From Trochalopteron elliotii (lineage: Eukaryota > Chordata > Aves > Passeriformes > Leiothrichidae), in NCBI GenBank assembly GCA_024734555.1, contig JANPWX010000359.1, positions 1,922,129 to 1,986,128 on the forward strand: a stretch of DNA of 64,000 bases. Reading direction: 5' to 3'. Positions within the stretch are counted from its first letter, which is position 1. The number at the start of each line of letters is the position of its first letter. This document shows positions 52,701 to 64,000 of this stretch, piece after piece. The notes beneath the pieces were generated by a model, which worked only from the letters and a program-made list of their open reading frames with translations, was not told the origin of the DNA and did no database searches. The translations under genes were made by a program, and so were the position numbers.

Positions 52701-53479
52701 CTGTGTAGTTACTGCTGGCTTGTAGTTTGAAAGATGTAATAGCAATTTGGGTTTATGAGTTTTCCATCAGCTTGAAATAGAATTGATACTGTTGTGAGTT
52801 AACCTCAAATTTAAGCCTTCCAAAACTTCAAGCCAGATCCCAGTAATCATCAGGAAATCACCTTTGCATTTTAAGCAGAATCCTAACTGTCTCTCTCACA
52901 CTGCTATGCTTTTAGCCACTGCAGTGAATGTATATGGGGATCCAAACCAAACCAAAAACTAACAACACAAATACCTAAACTCAGATTGATGTATCAGCCT
53001 TGCAGAGAATTTGTGAGGTGGTAAAAACGTTGTCATGGTCTTTGGACTACCAAAGAGCAAGGAGTAATATGACAATTCCTGTGAAATACATTAATGTTTT
53101 TCCTTTACCAAGGTTATTTTTTTAAAGGATATTGAGACTGAAGGTTTCAATTAGGTGATGCCCAGAGGGAAGGTTTGTACTCTTTTGAATTTTAGATTAG
53201 TTACCAGAAGTAAATGCTCCTCTTCTGCCATCTATAATTGTATATATCATAGGTATGGTATCCAATATGTTGGTTGTGACTGTTCTTCTACTGAGAAGAT
53301 TTTGTTACTTGATCAATTTTGTTACTTCTAATTGATATTTATTGTATACTTTTAATCCAGTCATTTTATGTGTGTATGGTTATTGTTACCTAGTTGTGGA
53401 GACATGGTTTCTAGAGCAGCTTTTTGTGCAAGGTATCAACTCAGCAGCACAGTCACCCATGGACAGCCTGCAGTCTCTG
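49750..53479. other. Noncoding stretch, no gene seen
   Basis: No supported gene. An open frame at 52097-52318 follows a 'catttttctcag' acceptor-like sequence at 52130, but it has no matching donor in frame context and no recognisable domain. A T homopolymer is near 52387. Confidence 0.6.
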
Positions 53480-53485
53480 TGAGGG

Positions 53486-54056
53486 TGTGCAGGTTTAGGT
53501 TTGGGTAGAGTTAATTTTCTTTGTAATAGCTATGATGTTTTGGACAGAGCTGTGCTGCTGAGAACTGCTTGCACAGGGTCAAGCCCTTTTCTGCTTTTCA
53601 CATTCCCTCACGCATTAAGTGCACTGGGGGCTGCAGGAAGAAGAGATGAGACACAGCCAGGAGAGCTGACCCCATATGACCAAAGGGATATCCCATACCA
53701 TATGGCATCAGGCTCAACACATAAAGAGTGCAGAAGGAGGAGGAAAGGGAAAGTGTTCAGAATGATGCTATTTGCTTTCCCAAGCAACTGTTTTGTGTGA
53801 AGGAACTGTTGCTGTTACAGGAAGCTGTGCTCTCCCTGTTATGGCTGAACACCTGCCTCCCCCACAGGAAGCGGTGGATGAATTCCTTGCTTTGCTTTGC
53901 TTGTGTGCGCCACTTTTGCTTTCCCTATTAATCTATCTTTATCCCAATTCACAGGTTTTCCCATTTTTAGTTCTCCAATCCTCTCCCTCAACTGACTGTG
54001 AGGGGAGTGAGCAAATGGCTGTTTGGGACTTGGTTGCCAGCTTGGGTTAAACCGCA
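53486..54056 (+). mobile_element. Solo LTR, avian ERVK type, sense
   Basis: This 571-base element has TG...CA ends (TGTGCAGG to AACCGCA). Its blocks are ones I recognise from the very common ERVK-type LTRs of bird genomes: 'gggtagagttaattttcttt' near 53504, 'caaagggatatcccatacca' near 53681, 'tggctgaacacctgcctccc' near 53842, 'ttgctttgctttgcttgtgt' near 53888 and 'ggttgccagcttgggttaaa' near 54032. A TATA-like ATAAAG lies at 53721-53726, and a degenerate polyadenylation signal (ATTAAT) lies near 53927. Flanks tgaggg and tgggga may be a decayed 6-bp target duplication. No viral coding region is adjacent. Several short plus-strand open frames inside it (53501-53800, 53728-54050) are LTR sequence, not host genes. 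Confidence 0.9.
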
Positions 54057-57000
54057 TGGGGAGCCTGAGTCTGAGAGTCTAAAAAGAGATGTTCCTCAGA
54101 GGACACTTAAACTGTCCCGGAGCCCACATTTAGAAGTTCATTGGTTTCATGATCCATCACCCTGGTCTCAAAAACAGCTATATGCTGGTACCAAACCTTG
54201 TGGGTAGGCATACCTAATGCAATTTATTTTAAATCATAACCCTGAGATTGTTCTGTGAATCGATGTCTCAAAATATTAGAGGCTGACATGACTCCAAATA
54301 GCTGGATATAGAGTTCTGTGGTATGGATGTTATTGCTGCCAACCATTATAAACAGTCTGTTTTATTGCTTTATTGGGGGTACCAAGCCCACATTCACTCA
54401 AGAAATGAGGGGGCTTGGCCATTTGTAATAAATGTTAAATAGATTTTTACCATTTGCAGTTTTGGGGAAATTGATACAACATTCCTGCCAATTTGTTACC
54501 ACTTCTTTAGTTGTGAAAAACAGATGAGCAAATATAGCGTGCATGTGACAGAGTGAGAAATAGGTTCTACTTCAACAATTTTGCTGGAGTTTTATGTCTT
54601 ATAACCTGCTTGGTAAGCTGCATGCTTGATTGAAAAGGAAATGATGTGTTCAGTCGATGTCAGACTAATGTCAACACGATGTTCATGTTAGTGCAGATTT
54701 AGATGCAGAGATCAAACATTGGTTTGGGGAGGCAAACATTACTGCTTAGAGGTACTGCCAAGCATGGGAACTTACACAGCTTGTCATTAGTTGATTTGTG
54801 GTAGATATCTACACCAATGAATTGTAAGACAGTCAAGATCTGCTGGATGTACTAATACACCGTCTTTGTTTTGGTAATTTAACTGAAAACCAGAAAAGAG
54901 AGTTAATGTAAGCTTGGGTGAAATACTTCTTGGCATTCAGAAAGAAATACTGTACTGGAAAAGTCCAGCTAAAGTTACTGAGTTAAGCTGCTTCCTTTCT
55001 CTACTGAAACTAATGTAAAAAGAAGATGGAGCTTCTGATAATGTACTACTTGAGTCACTTCTTTTTACCCTTTACAATTAAGCTGCAGGAAAACAGCTGA
55101 TGTTAAGGATGTGTGGTTATGAGAACAAAGATACAAGGTCTGACTTAAGCTCAGCCTAAGCACTATTTCATCTTTAGAGCTGACAAATAGTGAATGACTG
55201 GGGAAAGGTGCAACAAGTTAAACGCATGGACATGTTTCTGCTCTACACCTTCTCCGGTTCTGCTGATCTGAGGCTCAAGGGAAGAGGCAACATCAATCCA
55301 GTAGTGGTTTCTCACCTTCAGAAGTCTGTTTTTTCTGATTCCAAAAGCTCTTACACTTTTTCATTAGGACTTACTTTTCTTCCTCAGTAAATTTTGAGAG
55401 TTTTTCTCCAATGTGCAAGTAGATGCTATGCTATGGAATATGCTTTCATGGTTTTATAGTATTTTTTTTAATCTGTTTGGCCCAAGGCCTAATTTTGCTC
55501 AGCCTACCATTCCTGTATTATGGATTATTGATGAAATATGCTAGTATTATATAGGTTATTGGCAATTATGTTACTTCCTGCTGCTCAGTTTCCTTTACCA
55601 TGTTTTCCAGTTAAACAGTGTAAAAACACCCGTAAAAGCATTTAATTGAAAAAGCTGATCTTTCGTTCCTCCTTGATGAAGTTTCTTGTGGGGGAAAACC
55701 CAACAATGATTCCTGTTGAATAGAATTTATTTCTTAAATGGTATTCTTCAAACAAGACTTTGTTGCACAATGGTAGATTTTTTTTTTTTTTTTAAAGTCC
55801 AGAAGAAATCATTACTGACATCCAGTCTTAACTGTTGTGCAGTGCAGGGCACATAATTTCTGTGAGGTTTTTCCTTCAGCAAGATCCCTGACATTTCTGT
55901 CAGAAGAACACCTCATTTTAATTAGGTGCTAAGAATAAAGCTATCAAAATTATCAAAGAAAGTACCACTGGCCATCATTTGGCAAGTTATTGCCTAAGTT
56001 CATATAATGTGTCCCAGCAAATGATCTCTCAATGAAATCAGTGACAAAATTCTAGACAAATTAAATAGCCAGTACTGAACCCATTGTTCTAAGTCCAGTT
56101 CAGAAGAAATAAGAAGAGGCTTGTCCATTCAAGATGGTAAAGTGTAATGATTATTGTTCTCAGTTTAAACTGTGTCAGTAATTTTCTACCACTGTAGTTC
56201 AGAGTCATATGATATTATGCTGTGTGCTGAAGTTTTCACCATGCCACAAATTTTTCCATGCTGCTGTCTTTCAAAATTTCTCTGAAAAATTTGATTTGGA
56301 AAAACCCAATATATATGAGATCCGAGGTTAAAAAATAGTAAATTCTAGTACAGCAATATTTAAAATACCTCAATGGACCTGCATATCAATAATGTCTGTG
56401 CATTAACAAGTAAAGAAATACATTAAGAGAAAATTTGAGGAGTGAAATTGTTGTGGCTGAGGAACTGATGTTTGAACTGTGTTTATTCTCCTGAATTTAC
56501 TTCAGACTTGTTTTGTTCTGTTCCCTGAACAGACATTAGCAGCCAAACAGAGCACATATACTGGGTTTGTTTCTCCTGAGAGATTTCTAGTTTTCCTACT
56601 CTGACACCAGTTTGCAAACAGGGAAAGTCAATAAACTATTGAAAACCACACTCCAGAACCAAAGTAATAATGATATCAGCAATTTTGGCATTCCTCTTAC
56701 TGGACTTTTCCATTACAGGTACCACAGCTACTTGTTCTCCTACAACATCCTTATAGTTAGTTGCTGGTTAGTTGCAACAGAGAATGCCTTTGGATCTTGA
56801 CTTAGGTTCTTCACCTGAAGAGTAATAGTGCCATTTGAATTTCCTGTATTATTTCATATGGGTATTTGAAAATCTAATCTAACCCTGTACATATTTTCAG
56901 TAGTGCTCATCAGGAAAGCCTAAAGTTAAAAATTGGTGGACAGTTTTCCTGATGATTCATGAGGCTGATAATTCCTCTTCCTTCTTGATTGCAATAAAGC

Positions 57001-58660
57001 AATGTGACTTGGCAGAAACAGAAGGAAATCTTTTCAGAGAGCCTCCCCAGCAAAGGCTGCTGTGTGAACCATGACTTTACCATTGCATAATGACAACTTT
57101 TCACCAACACCCCACCTGAGACTTGCCCCCTTGCTGCAGGTACAAAACATTCATGGGTGTGACATGATTTGCAGTTGGGAATGGGCAAAGATTTTCTCTA
57201 AATAGTAAATATTTAGTACTTCTAAAGCTTTTCAATCATTTATGTTTAATATAGCAGCAGTATCAGTTGTCAAAGGGAAAATGTCATGGTGATATGTCCA
57301 GTAGATAGGGGATGAGAAACCCCATTTAAATTCTCTATGCATCCTAGCACAAATGTGGATCCTAATTTTCCATCTTGCAGACTAGCAAGCACACAGAGAA
57401 AGCTGTGAGAATTTTCTGTGAACTCTGTTCTTATCTGTGTGAAGACACATTCCTGGGGGCAAAGAAGAGAACTGAGATATGTCTAGTTCCAAGAAAGATG
57501 CCCTAACTGTGAGGTTAGAGTGTTGTTTTCTTGCTCTTATGCTGTTTTTAGAAACAGTCTTTTGGAAGAAGTAGAATGCCCTTCCTGAAGAGTAGGGCAT
57601 ATGGGTACATTTTAGGGTGCTCAGAGTCATATCGAAATACTTTGCAGATATTAAACATCCCTTAGAAAACCCAACTATCTTGGATATGTAGCTGGGAGAG
57701 ACAGTCCCAGACTGTTGGTGTGATCAGAGCCTAGAGGGCATTTGCACTTGAATTCTTTAACTAACACCTGAGCTTCGTTGGCAATGGAGCTCTGCGTGAA
57801 TTTTGTCTCAATCAAGAGTATGTACTAATTTAAAAATACCGTCCTATATTTCCTTAATTTTCAGCATGAATCAAGCTGCATCAGTTAATCAGAACTCCAC
57901 AGAGTATTCTGTCAGTGTAGATCAATTCTGTTTTCAGTGCAGCAATCATTTGAAACCTCAGAATTTTAAGAAAAACTGATCATACATCCCTTTGTGGCTT
58001 AAGAAGATAGTATAAGGATCCTGTCTGAAGTTTAATTCGGAGATGTAACTTTATGTTCCGGACTTTGGCTATTAAACAAAAATTCTTTAAGGGTACATTT
58101 TTGCATTTGTAGCCCAATAAGAAAATACTATGCAAAGAAAAAGTATTCTGGACAATTTAATTACTGACTGTAGACTTGCTGTGCTTTCCATATGCTTTAT
58201 TAGAAAGACTTAGGTCACACTGTATGTACTAGCTAACAACTGCCCTTTGGAAGACTTCAACATTTATGGATGTAGACCTTCCTGGAGCAGTGTGGAAACC
58301 ACTGCAGAAATTACAGAGGTTACTATATTCTGTTATGCTGAGAAAACTGCGTAAGAGAGGAGTTTGGAACCAAATGGTGATGATAGAGAAGTGGTGACTA
58401 TGTCTTTGAGCTTCTCTTGAATGTCTCTTTCAAAAAGAATGTCTCAAGATTGCCTTGAGGAAGCATGGCTAGGACTAACTCATGCTCATCCTCTCATGTC
58501 TAACAGTTATTTTCTGGTGTGAGTATGCATCATTAAGGAATAAAGAAAAAAGTGTTTGATTTCTGACATATTTTACATGCGTGTGTTTTGTGGTTAATTT
58601 AACTATCACTCACATGGATTGTGACTGTGCAATGACTTTGAGGGAAATGTTCCATCAACA
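54057..58660. other. Noncoding stretch, no gene seen
   Basis: No supported gene. A T homopolymer is near 55779. Minus-strand open frames at 56910-57188 and 57382-57630 (82-92 codons) lack recognisable motifs and clear splice framing. Confidence 0.6.
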
Positions 58661-58718
58661 GATCATAGAATGACAGAATAAGTTGGGTCGAAGGGGACTT
58701 CTAGAACACTCATCTGCA
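58661..58718 (-). repeat. CR1 LINE 3'-end scrap, antisense
   Basis: 'gatcatagaatgacagaata' followed by 'agttgggtcgaaggggactt' is the reverse complement of the typical CR1 3' terminus (tandem 'attctatga' units and the 'ccttccaaccc' block). Only about 58 bases are recognisable. It is in the opposite orientation to the CR1 copies at 60 and 33131. Confidence 0.75.
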
Positions 58719-61700
58719 GCTGTTTTGCCTTGGGGTTGTGGGGATTTCCTTTTTCAACAAAGATAAATTTCTTCCATACCTGTGTGACTTTCTACATATT
58801 TAAAAGTATCGTTCTCATATTTGAGAAGGCTGTCATAATGACACACCAAAAATATTTCTGTGCATTCTGAGTAGAGAAACAATTTTGTCTGGAACAGTGA
58901 ACATAGCAATAATAGCCATAAAGATTACTGCAGTTTTTGCAGAAGAGGTTTCTGAAACAGCCAGAGTGGTCTGTAAGATGCACCAAAGCATTCAAATGAA
59001 CTGGTTATAAAAAAAATGCTAACATTTAATTTTATGAAACTTCTTCATCACTGTGAAGATAGAGAAAATTACAAAGCACAATTGTTTACTGTTACAGAAT
59101 TAACAGAAGCACACTAAACCATCACCCAAAATCATTCCCACAGCTCACTTGTTTAGAATAACAAATTATTCTGTTCTGTTTTGCAATAAATGAAGCATTT
59201 TGGTACACCAAAAGTTTCACATACTGCTGCCATTAGTTCCTTTTGCAACCACACAAAAAAAGAAGGCAAAATGGAGAAAGGGCAAATTATTTTCTGTAAC
59301 TGTGGATGCCTCAATAATAAAAGAAAAAATTGTAAAAATGTTGCTGGTACATACAGCTTAAATGAAACATTTAGCTGTCATCAATGGTGGTTTTCAAGAA
59401 CACTTGAAAAGTAAAAAGCCTACTACATGCAAGAGGTTTAAACTTGGAGATGTATTTTCATTTATGAGTGGAAATGAGAGTGCAACTATAGGGATATTGC
59501 TTTATTAACTAATAGTTTAAAATGAGAATAAATATATATTTCCACCATTTTTCCATTTCATAAGCTGTGTAATATACCAGAGAATCCTACGGGTAGTTAT
59601 TATTGTTCTTCTTTTGCTCAGAGTTCTAGATGTTTCATTCTCTAACTTTTGAATGAATGAAAATTTTGAACTTTATGTCCTCAGAATGATGATTTCCATA
59701 GTCTTCAGCTGCATGAATCCTAAACTAATCTTAATTTTATTGGAAATACACTGAAGATTTAGTACATCTGGTAAGATGGTAAGTGTTTTTAAAGCTCTTT
59801 GAAAAATATAAAGATCTTCTATATATAATTTTCAGTGAGACATTTCCTTCATCATACTGTGTTGTGTGCTTTAAACTACATTTCTAAAATTAAAACCTCT
59901 TTGTGTAATATGTCTTGAGCTTTATTATTCAATGATTTTCCACTGGAGATTAAATTATACTAAAATATGATTACTGTTTAAAAATTATGAATGTAATCTT
60001 AATTTTAAAACTACCATAGTAAAATAAAACATAAATAAATATACATTTTGCTAGAAGATTTCACAGTGGCATTAAGCTAAACAGTCACTGTGATTCTGTG
60101 AAACACACAGTTTAAGATTATTTATGAGGAAATTAGGATATATCACAGAAATATGTCTGTCATTTCTTTGCATGAAAAGTGGATCCATTGAGAGATTCAT
60201 ACATTTTTTTTTTTTTTGCACAAACTTGAAGTGTTTTGAGAAACAGTTTGTTTTCTCTGTTACACAGTCTTAGTGGTGTGAATTTCTTAATAGTTGTGGA
60301 AGGAAAAATTAAATGTTTTTCTTCTAGTGTAAACTGTCTTGGACAGGTGGAAGAGCTTTTGAGTGATAGTTCTCTTCATGCTAAAATCTAAAGTTAATGC
60401 TAATTGCACTTTTAGAAATGGTAATGAACCACTGGTTTAAAAGTAACAACAAAACAAAAACTAAGTTGTATTTCTGCATTTTAGAGTTGGTCATATAAAG
60501 GCATTGAAATTTATGATGAGTTTTACCATGAGGAATTAAAAATGAAAGAAAAAGTATATGGTATACCAAGAGCTTCTCCCTCATCAATGCTGGAAATACA
60601 TCTGTCTTAATAGTGTTCTTATTTTAAGTGATTTACCTTTCACCTGTTCCCAATAAAGATCATTGCTCTGTCTCAGTCATTTCATGGTTATAAAGGCCCT
60701 TCCATTTGAAATTCAGAGTACTTTGTTTGCCTAATAAAAGCCTTATATAAAAGTCCAATTTTTACATTTTCTTTCCCTAATCCTTCTGTGATCCTAAGCT
60801 CCCCTGGCAGCATGAGGACTGACTGAACTACACTCAGGGGGAGCATTGCAGGTGTCTTGAGCAATTTATTTCAATGGGCAGTACATTCAGATTATTGCCC
60901 AACATAACCCAGTGGTGATAAGTTTGGTCATCTTCTGACCTTGCAGATCTCAGAAAGATGGTATTGCATAGGCAAAACTGCTACTTTGATATTGTATATC
61001 TAATAATCATAAGATGTGAGATATTTTAGAGACTGTGCTCTCCAAATAATACTTATCCCTGGCAGTTCTGGCTGGCAAGCAGGATGGAAATAAAATTAAG
61101 TGGGACAAATCATCTCTCATCAATAATGGCAGAAAATATTTCTCTTTTTTTTACACTGTTTTTGCTGTCTGGGGAAGGATGCCTTGTTCCTTATGGAGTC
61201 TTCAATTATTTGAAGAGCTCTAAACCTTGTCCAGATGGAGTTCCATGTGATGCTGAGTAAACAAGCTGTGGCAGCTGTGCTTTGCAGTACTGTGTAACTA
61301 CAGGCCAGGTTCAATGACACACAGGGTTGCTTTCTGCAGCACTGAAGCCTATGTAGATTAACTGCTACAAAACAGAGGAGAGTGCTAGACCTAAGTGTAT
61401 GTGTATGCATCCTACACAGAAATGCCTGCCTCCTCTATTCTCCAGTCTTTTGATAGTGCCTTACTGATAACCTGTTTGCAAAATGTGAATTAAAGGGCTT
61501 AATATGCCTCTGTTACTACAAAATGTAAAACAACATTCGGTGCTGCATGCAGACAGGCTTGAGTCTGCTTATACTCATAGCAAACAAGATAAAGCACTGG
61601 GATGTATTTATTTAAAGATATAAAAACTGTGGGGTGGGGGAATCCACTCAGACTTGCAAAGCATTAAGAAAAAGCAAGTATCTTAACAGCCAATATTACT

Positions 61701-62799
61701 CCCTTTTATGTTAGCTTAGAGTGTTTCTATAGAGACAGGTTTTCTTTTTACTTTGCTTTAGAAAATCTTGTCTGAGAGTCTTTTAGAGGATACTGAGGAT
61801 GATAACTATTGGAGGAAGACCGAAGAAAGAAGTTACTAGGGCTGAGAGCCATTGTGGTTGCTTTTGCTGATGACAAAGCAACATGCACACAGAAGGAGAG
61901 AGGGGGAAAAATAACAGCACAGCACAGACTGAAAATTTAGTTTTTGTTTCTGGCTCATGCTTCAAATCTTACAGGAGCACCTGGTCTTCTCACCCATTGT
62001 GAAGTGTGTCAAATATCAACATGCTTATTAACTATGCTTTCAGCTGCCTTTCTAACATGAGAGGTGCTCATAGCAGTATCACAGAAACAAATAAGAAAGG
62101 CAGCTGAAGTAGACTACATGGAAGGAGATAGGAGCATCAAAAGTAGAAAGACAAGAAAAAAAATCCCATAAGAAGACAGAAAGGGTGGTAAAATATTCTC
62201 TTTAGCTGGTTCCTATGACTTACGTACCTAAAGAAACCAGAAGTCTTTTTTTCAATCTCTAGTCAGATCATGTCTCATGAAGGAGGGGAGAAAGAAGGAT
62301 ACTGATCCTGGATGCTCCTTGTAGCCTTCCCACCCTCTCAAACCCTGAGATTAGAAAAAAGGTAAAAAACTAATCGAGTAGCTCTTCTTTTCATCAGTTT
62401 ATTTACTAGTGTGAATTAAGTTCTAGGATAAAATTTTAGTTAATTCATTTCCATATCTATACATTTCATGTTCACTAGTTATGATAATAAGGTAGTTTAA
62501 TTTGATTTGAGTGCCCTTGAGTTTTGCTAAATGTTTTCTCTACCATGATCTTTTGATGACATTTCTAACCAATTTAATCTAACAAGTGAAGCTGGACTTT
62601 CATTATTTGGACAAACATTATGTAGCCCTTGTCTTAAGGAATGTAATTGCATTAATAGAGCACTTTCATTTTGGGATTCTAAAGAAAATTAAAAAGCACT
62701 AAGTAAACCACTGGCATCTTGGTATTTTCCTGAGAGCATGATAGTGCTTTTTTTTCCCCCTCCCTGTCTCTCTTTTTTTATGAAAAAAAGTCGTACTCA
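58719..62799. other. Noncoding stretch, no gene seen
   Basis: No supported gene. T homopolymers are near 60205 and 61144. Open frames, including a 96-codon minus-strand frame at 61120-61410, have no recognisable motif or start context. Confidence 0.6.
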
Positions 62800-62896
62800 G
62801 GGAGATGATGCAACTTTCTGAAGATCATTCAAGATGTTGGTGGGAGAGCCTGGAGCTCTTGGCTCATGTCCTTGTAATCCAGGCAATGAATTAACA
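62800..62896 (+). repeat. Possible MIR-type SINE tail relic
   Basis: The order 'gcaactttctgaagatcatt', 'gttggtgggagagcctggag', 'ggctcatgtccttgtaatcc' resembles the tail of MIR-like SINEs (the 'acttgcccaaggtcac...ggcagagcc' region followed by 'cccaggtct...gactcc'). The resemblance is loose and from memory, so an alignment is needed. Confidence 0.3.
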
Positions 62897-63763
62897 TCCT
62901 TTAGGGTACTGTAACTAAAAGACAAACATTTGTAGGCAATGTGAGTAAGACTTAATTTTAATTTAAAAATCCTTTATTTTTCTTAATTTTCTCCCGGGCT
63001 CAGAACCATAACTATATAATCTTTCACAAGTAAGCCCTTTAAAAGCCTAACTTCTTTTTAAATGACATAGTCTTGTTTCATGGTTGCAGTTTTAAGTAAG
63101 CAAACCTAAAGTAGTCATGAGGCAACATAACCAGCTCCTTGGTATTTCTGTTGAGCACTGTGCTGTTGTACTAGATGCCATTAGCACTTTGCAAGCAAGC
63201 GTGATTAAATGCAAAATGAAGAGTTTCTGTGTAGTAAGTACTTCTATTTTTATAAAGACTTGCCAAACCAATATTTTCCTTATTTTTCCCCTAACAGCTG
63301 ACTAAGAGATGGCTGGGGATCTATGGCAGTGATCATGGCAATACTGCTTTCAATTTTATATCTTCCCAGAAGTTAGAACCTCTATGGGTTAGATTTTTGT
63401 AAATACAGAGATGGAGTTTTTTCCTTAATAATATGCAATGCACTGACTAAAATACAAGCAAATAAGAGAGAAAAATCCTCTCATATCAATATTATCATAT
63501 TAAAATTGTTTGTTGTATGGCTATACACTGAAGAGCAAGAAGTTACTAAAATTAATGGCTAGTATTTCACTCAAAAAAACACCAAATAATCAAACATCGG
63601 AAAACCATTAAGAATAAGATGACCTCACAGAAAACTGAGTTAATCTGTCATCATTCAAGAGATTTTCTTTCTTTCTGCTCCCTGTCCTGGAACATAACAT
63701 AAAAATAGGTGAGATACATTGCTGGTTAAGGAAACAACTCTGCAGGTCCTAAACATATCACAC
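62897..63763. other. Probable intron downstream of the minus-strand exon
   Basis: No coding signal is seen. If the exon at 63764-63956 is real, this region begins its downstream intron, with the donor dinucleotide at 63763-63762 on the minus strand. The plus-strand open frame at 63117-63305 lacks recognisable features. Confidence 0.5.
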
Positions 63764-63956
63764 CTTTGTTTTGAAATGGCTAGCGATGTGCTGCCTTCTA
63801 GCTGCTAATTGATTATTGTTGGTTAGATTCATAGGTGGATTTTGCTGAAAATATGTTATTCGCTGTGCTGCAGTCTCTGCTGCCTCTCTTGTATCTTGCA
63901 CATCTTGGAGAATGTCACTGAAGGTGCTGCAAAAGCTGCTCAGCAAAAGGTCCTTC
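63764..63956 (-). CDS. Probable coding exon of an unidentified gene
   Basis: On the minus strand a 193-nt segment lies between 'tactgactcag' (AG acceptor, exon starts at 63956) and AAAG|gtgtga (donor after 63764, with G at +5). It contains one base of a split codon followed by exactly 64 open codons. In this frame a stop lies just upstream of the acceptor (the tga of 'ctgactcag') and another just past the donor (gtg tga), so the frame is closed where an intron would begin. The peptide has a hydrophobic start (KDLLLSSF), then an acidic, alanine-rich helical part around TFSDILQDVQDTREAAETAA, then an asparagine/glutamine-rich part, and a basic end (AARRQH, HFKTK). Composition is balanced and soluble, unlike the hydrophobic AT-driven frames elsewhere in the window. 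I do not recognise the protein. It would be an internal exon of a gene running right to left, with earlier exons beyond the right edge. Confidence 0.65.
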
Positions 63957-64000
63957 CTGAGTCAGTAAGTGAGGCTGATGAGATGAGCTGCCTAAAAGGC
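63957..64000 (-). other. Intron end with acceptor for the probable exon
   Basis: On the minus strand this stretch is moderately pyrimidine-rich ('cagctcatctcatcagcc' then 'tcacttactgactcag'), with branchpoint-like CTCAC and CTGAC motifs before the AG. The tract is weak to moderate as an acceptor. The window ends here. Confidence 0.5.

Noticed and set aside
53501..54207. Chain of plus-strand frames of 67-99 codons that looked like a small gene
   Set aside because: The sequence is a recognised ERVK-type LTR, which has no coding function, and the frames are in different phases.
1..64000. Any bacterial-style operon, CRISPR array, phage module or toxin system
   Set aside because: The repeat content is avian, and there are no gene clusters, direct-repeat/spacer arrays or ribosome-binding-site-led frames.

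Overview
This window is vertebrate nuclear DNA, almost certainly from a bird and possibly a passerine. It is visibly AT-rich, has no dense gene content, and carries several 3' fragments of CR1 LINEs (the dominant avian retrotransposon), three solo LTRs of avian-type endogenous retroviruses, and microsatellites. No operons, bacterial or phage genes, CRISPR arrays, rRNA genes or recognisable tRNA genes were seen. Most open frames are short, lack splice or start context, and look like chance.

Layout. 1-250 is the 3' end of a CR1. 251-20337 is featureless intergenic or intronic DNA broken by a (TATC)21 microsatellite at 8701 and a purine heptamer repeat at 18564. Around 20.3-20.8 kb lie a coding-like plus-strand segment and a perfect 16-bp hairpin. 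A CR1 fragment sits at 21.25 kb. A solo LTR (24790-25435) has a perfect 5-bp target duplication and contains an 80-N assembly gap beside a 25-G run. Two further weak exon-like segments lie at 26.1-26.4 kb. A CR1 3' end (33131-33451) carries an internal 31-bp duplication. An ancient SINE-like fragment is at 36.4 kb and two short tandem duplications are at 37.8 kb. A short solo LTR is at 41794-42182, an AAAT microsatellite at 49.7 kb, an ERVK-type solo LTR at 53486-54056, and a small CR1 fragment at 58.67 kb. The best protein-coding evidence is a minus-strand exon at 63764-63956, with a 64-codon open frame, AG and GT splice sites and coding-like composition.

Interpretation. If the exon at the right edge is real, its gene is transcribed right to left and much of the window could be its downstream intron or 3' flank. 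I could not identify the gene. The plus-strand candidate exons at 20.3 and 26.1 kb would belong to a different transcript or be pseudogene remnants. I found no convincing new biological system. The items most worth checking are the right-edge exon, the 20.76 kb hairpin and the exon-like segments at 20.3 and 26.1 kb.
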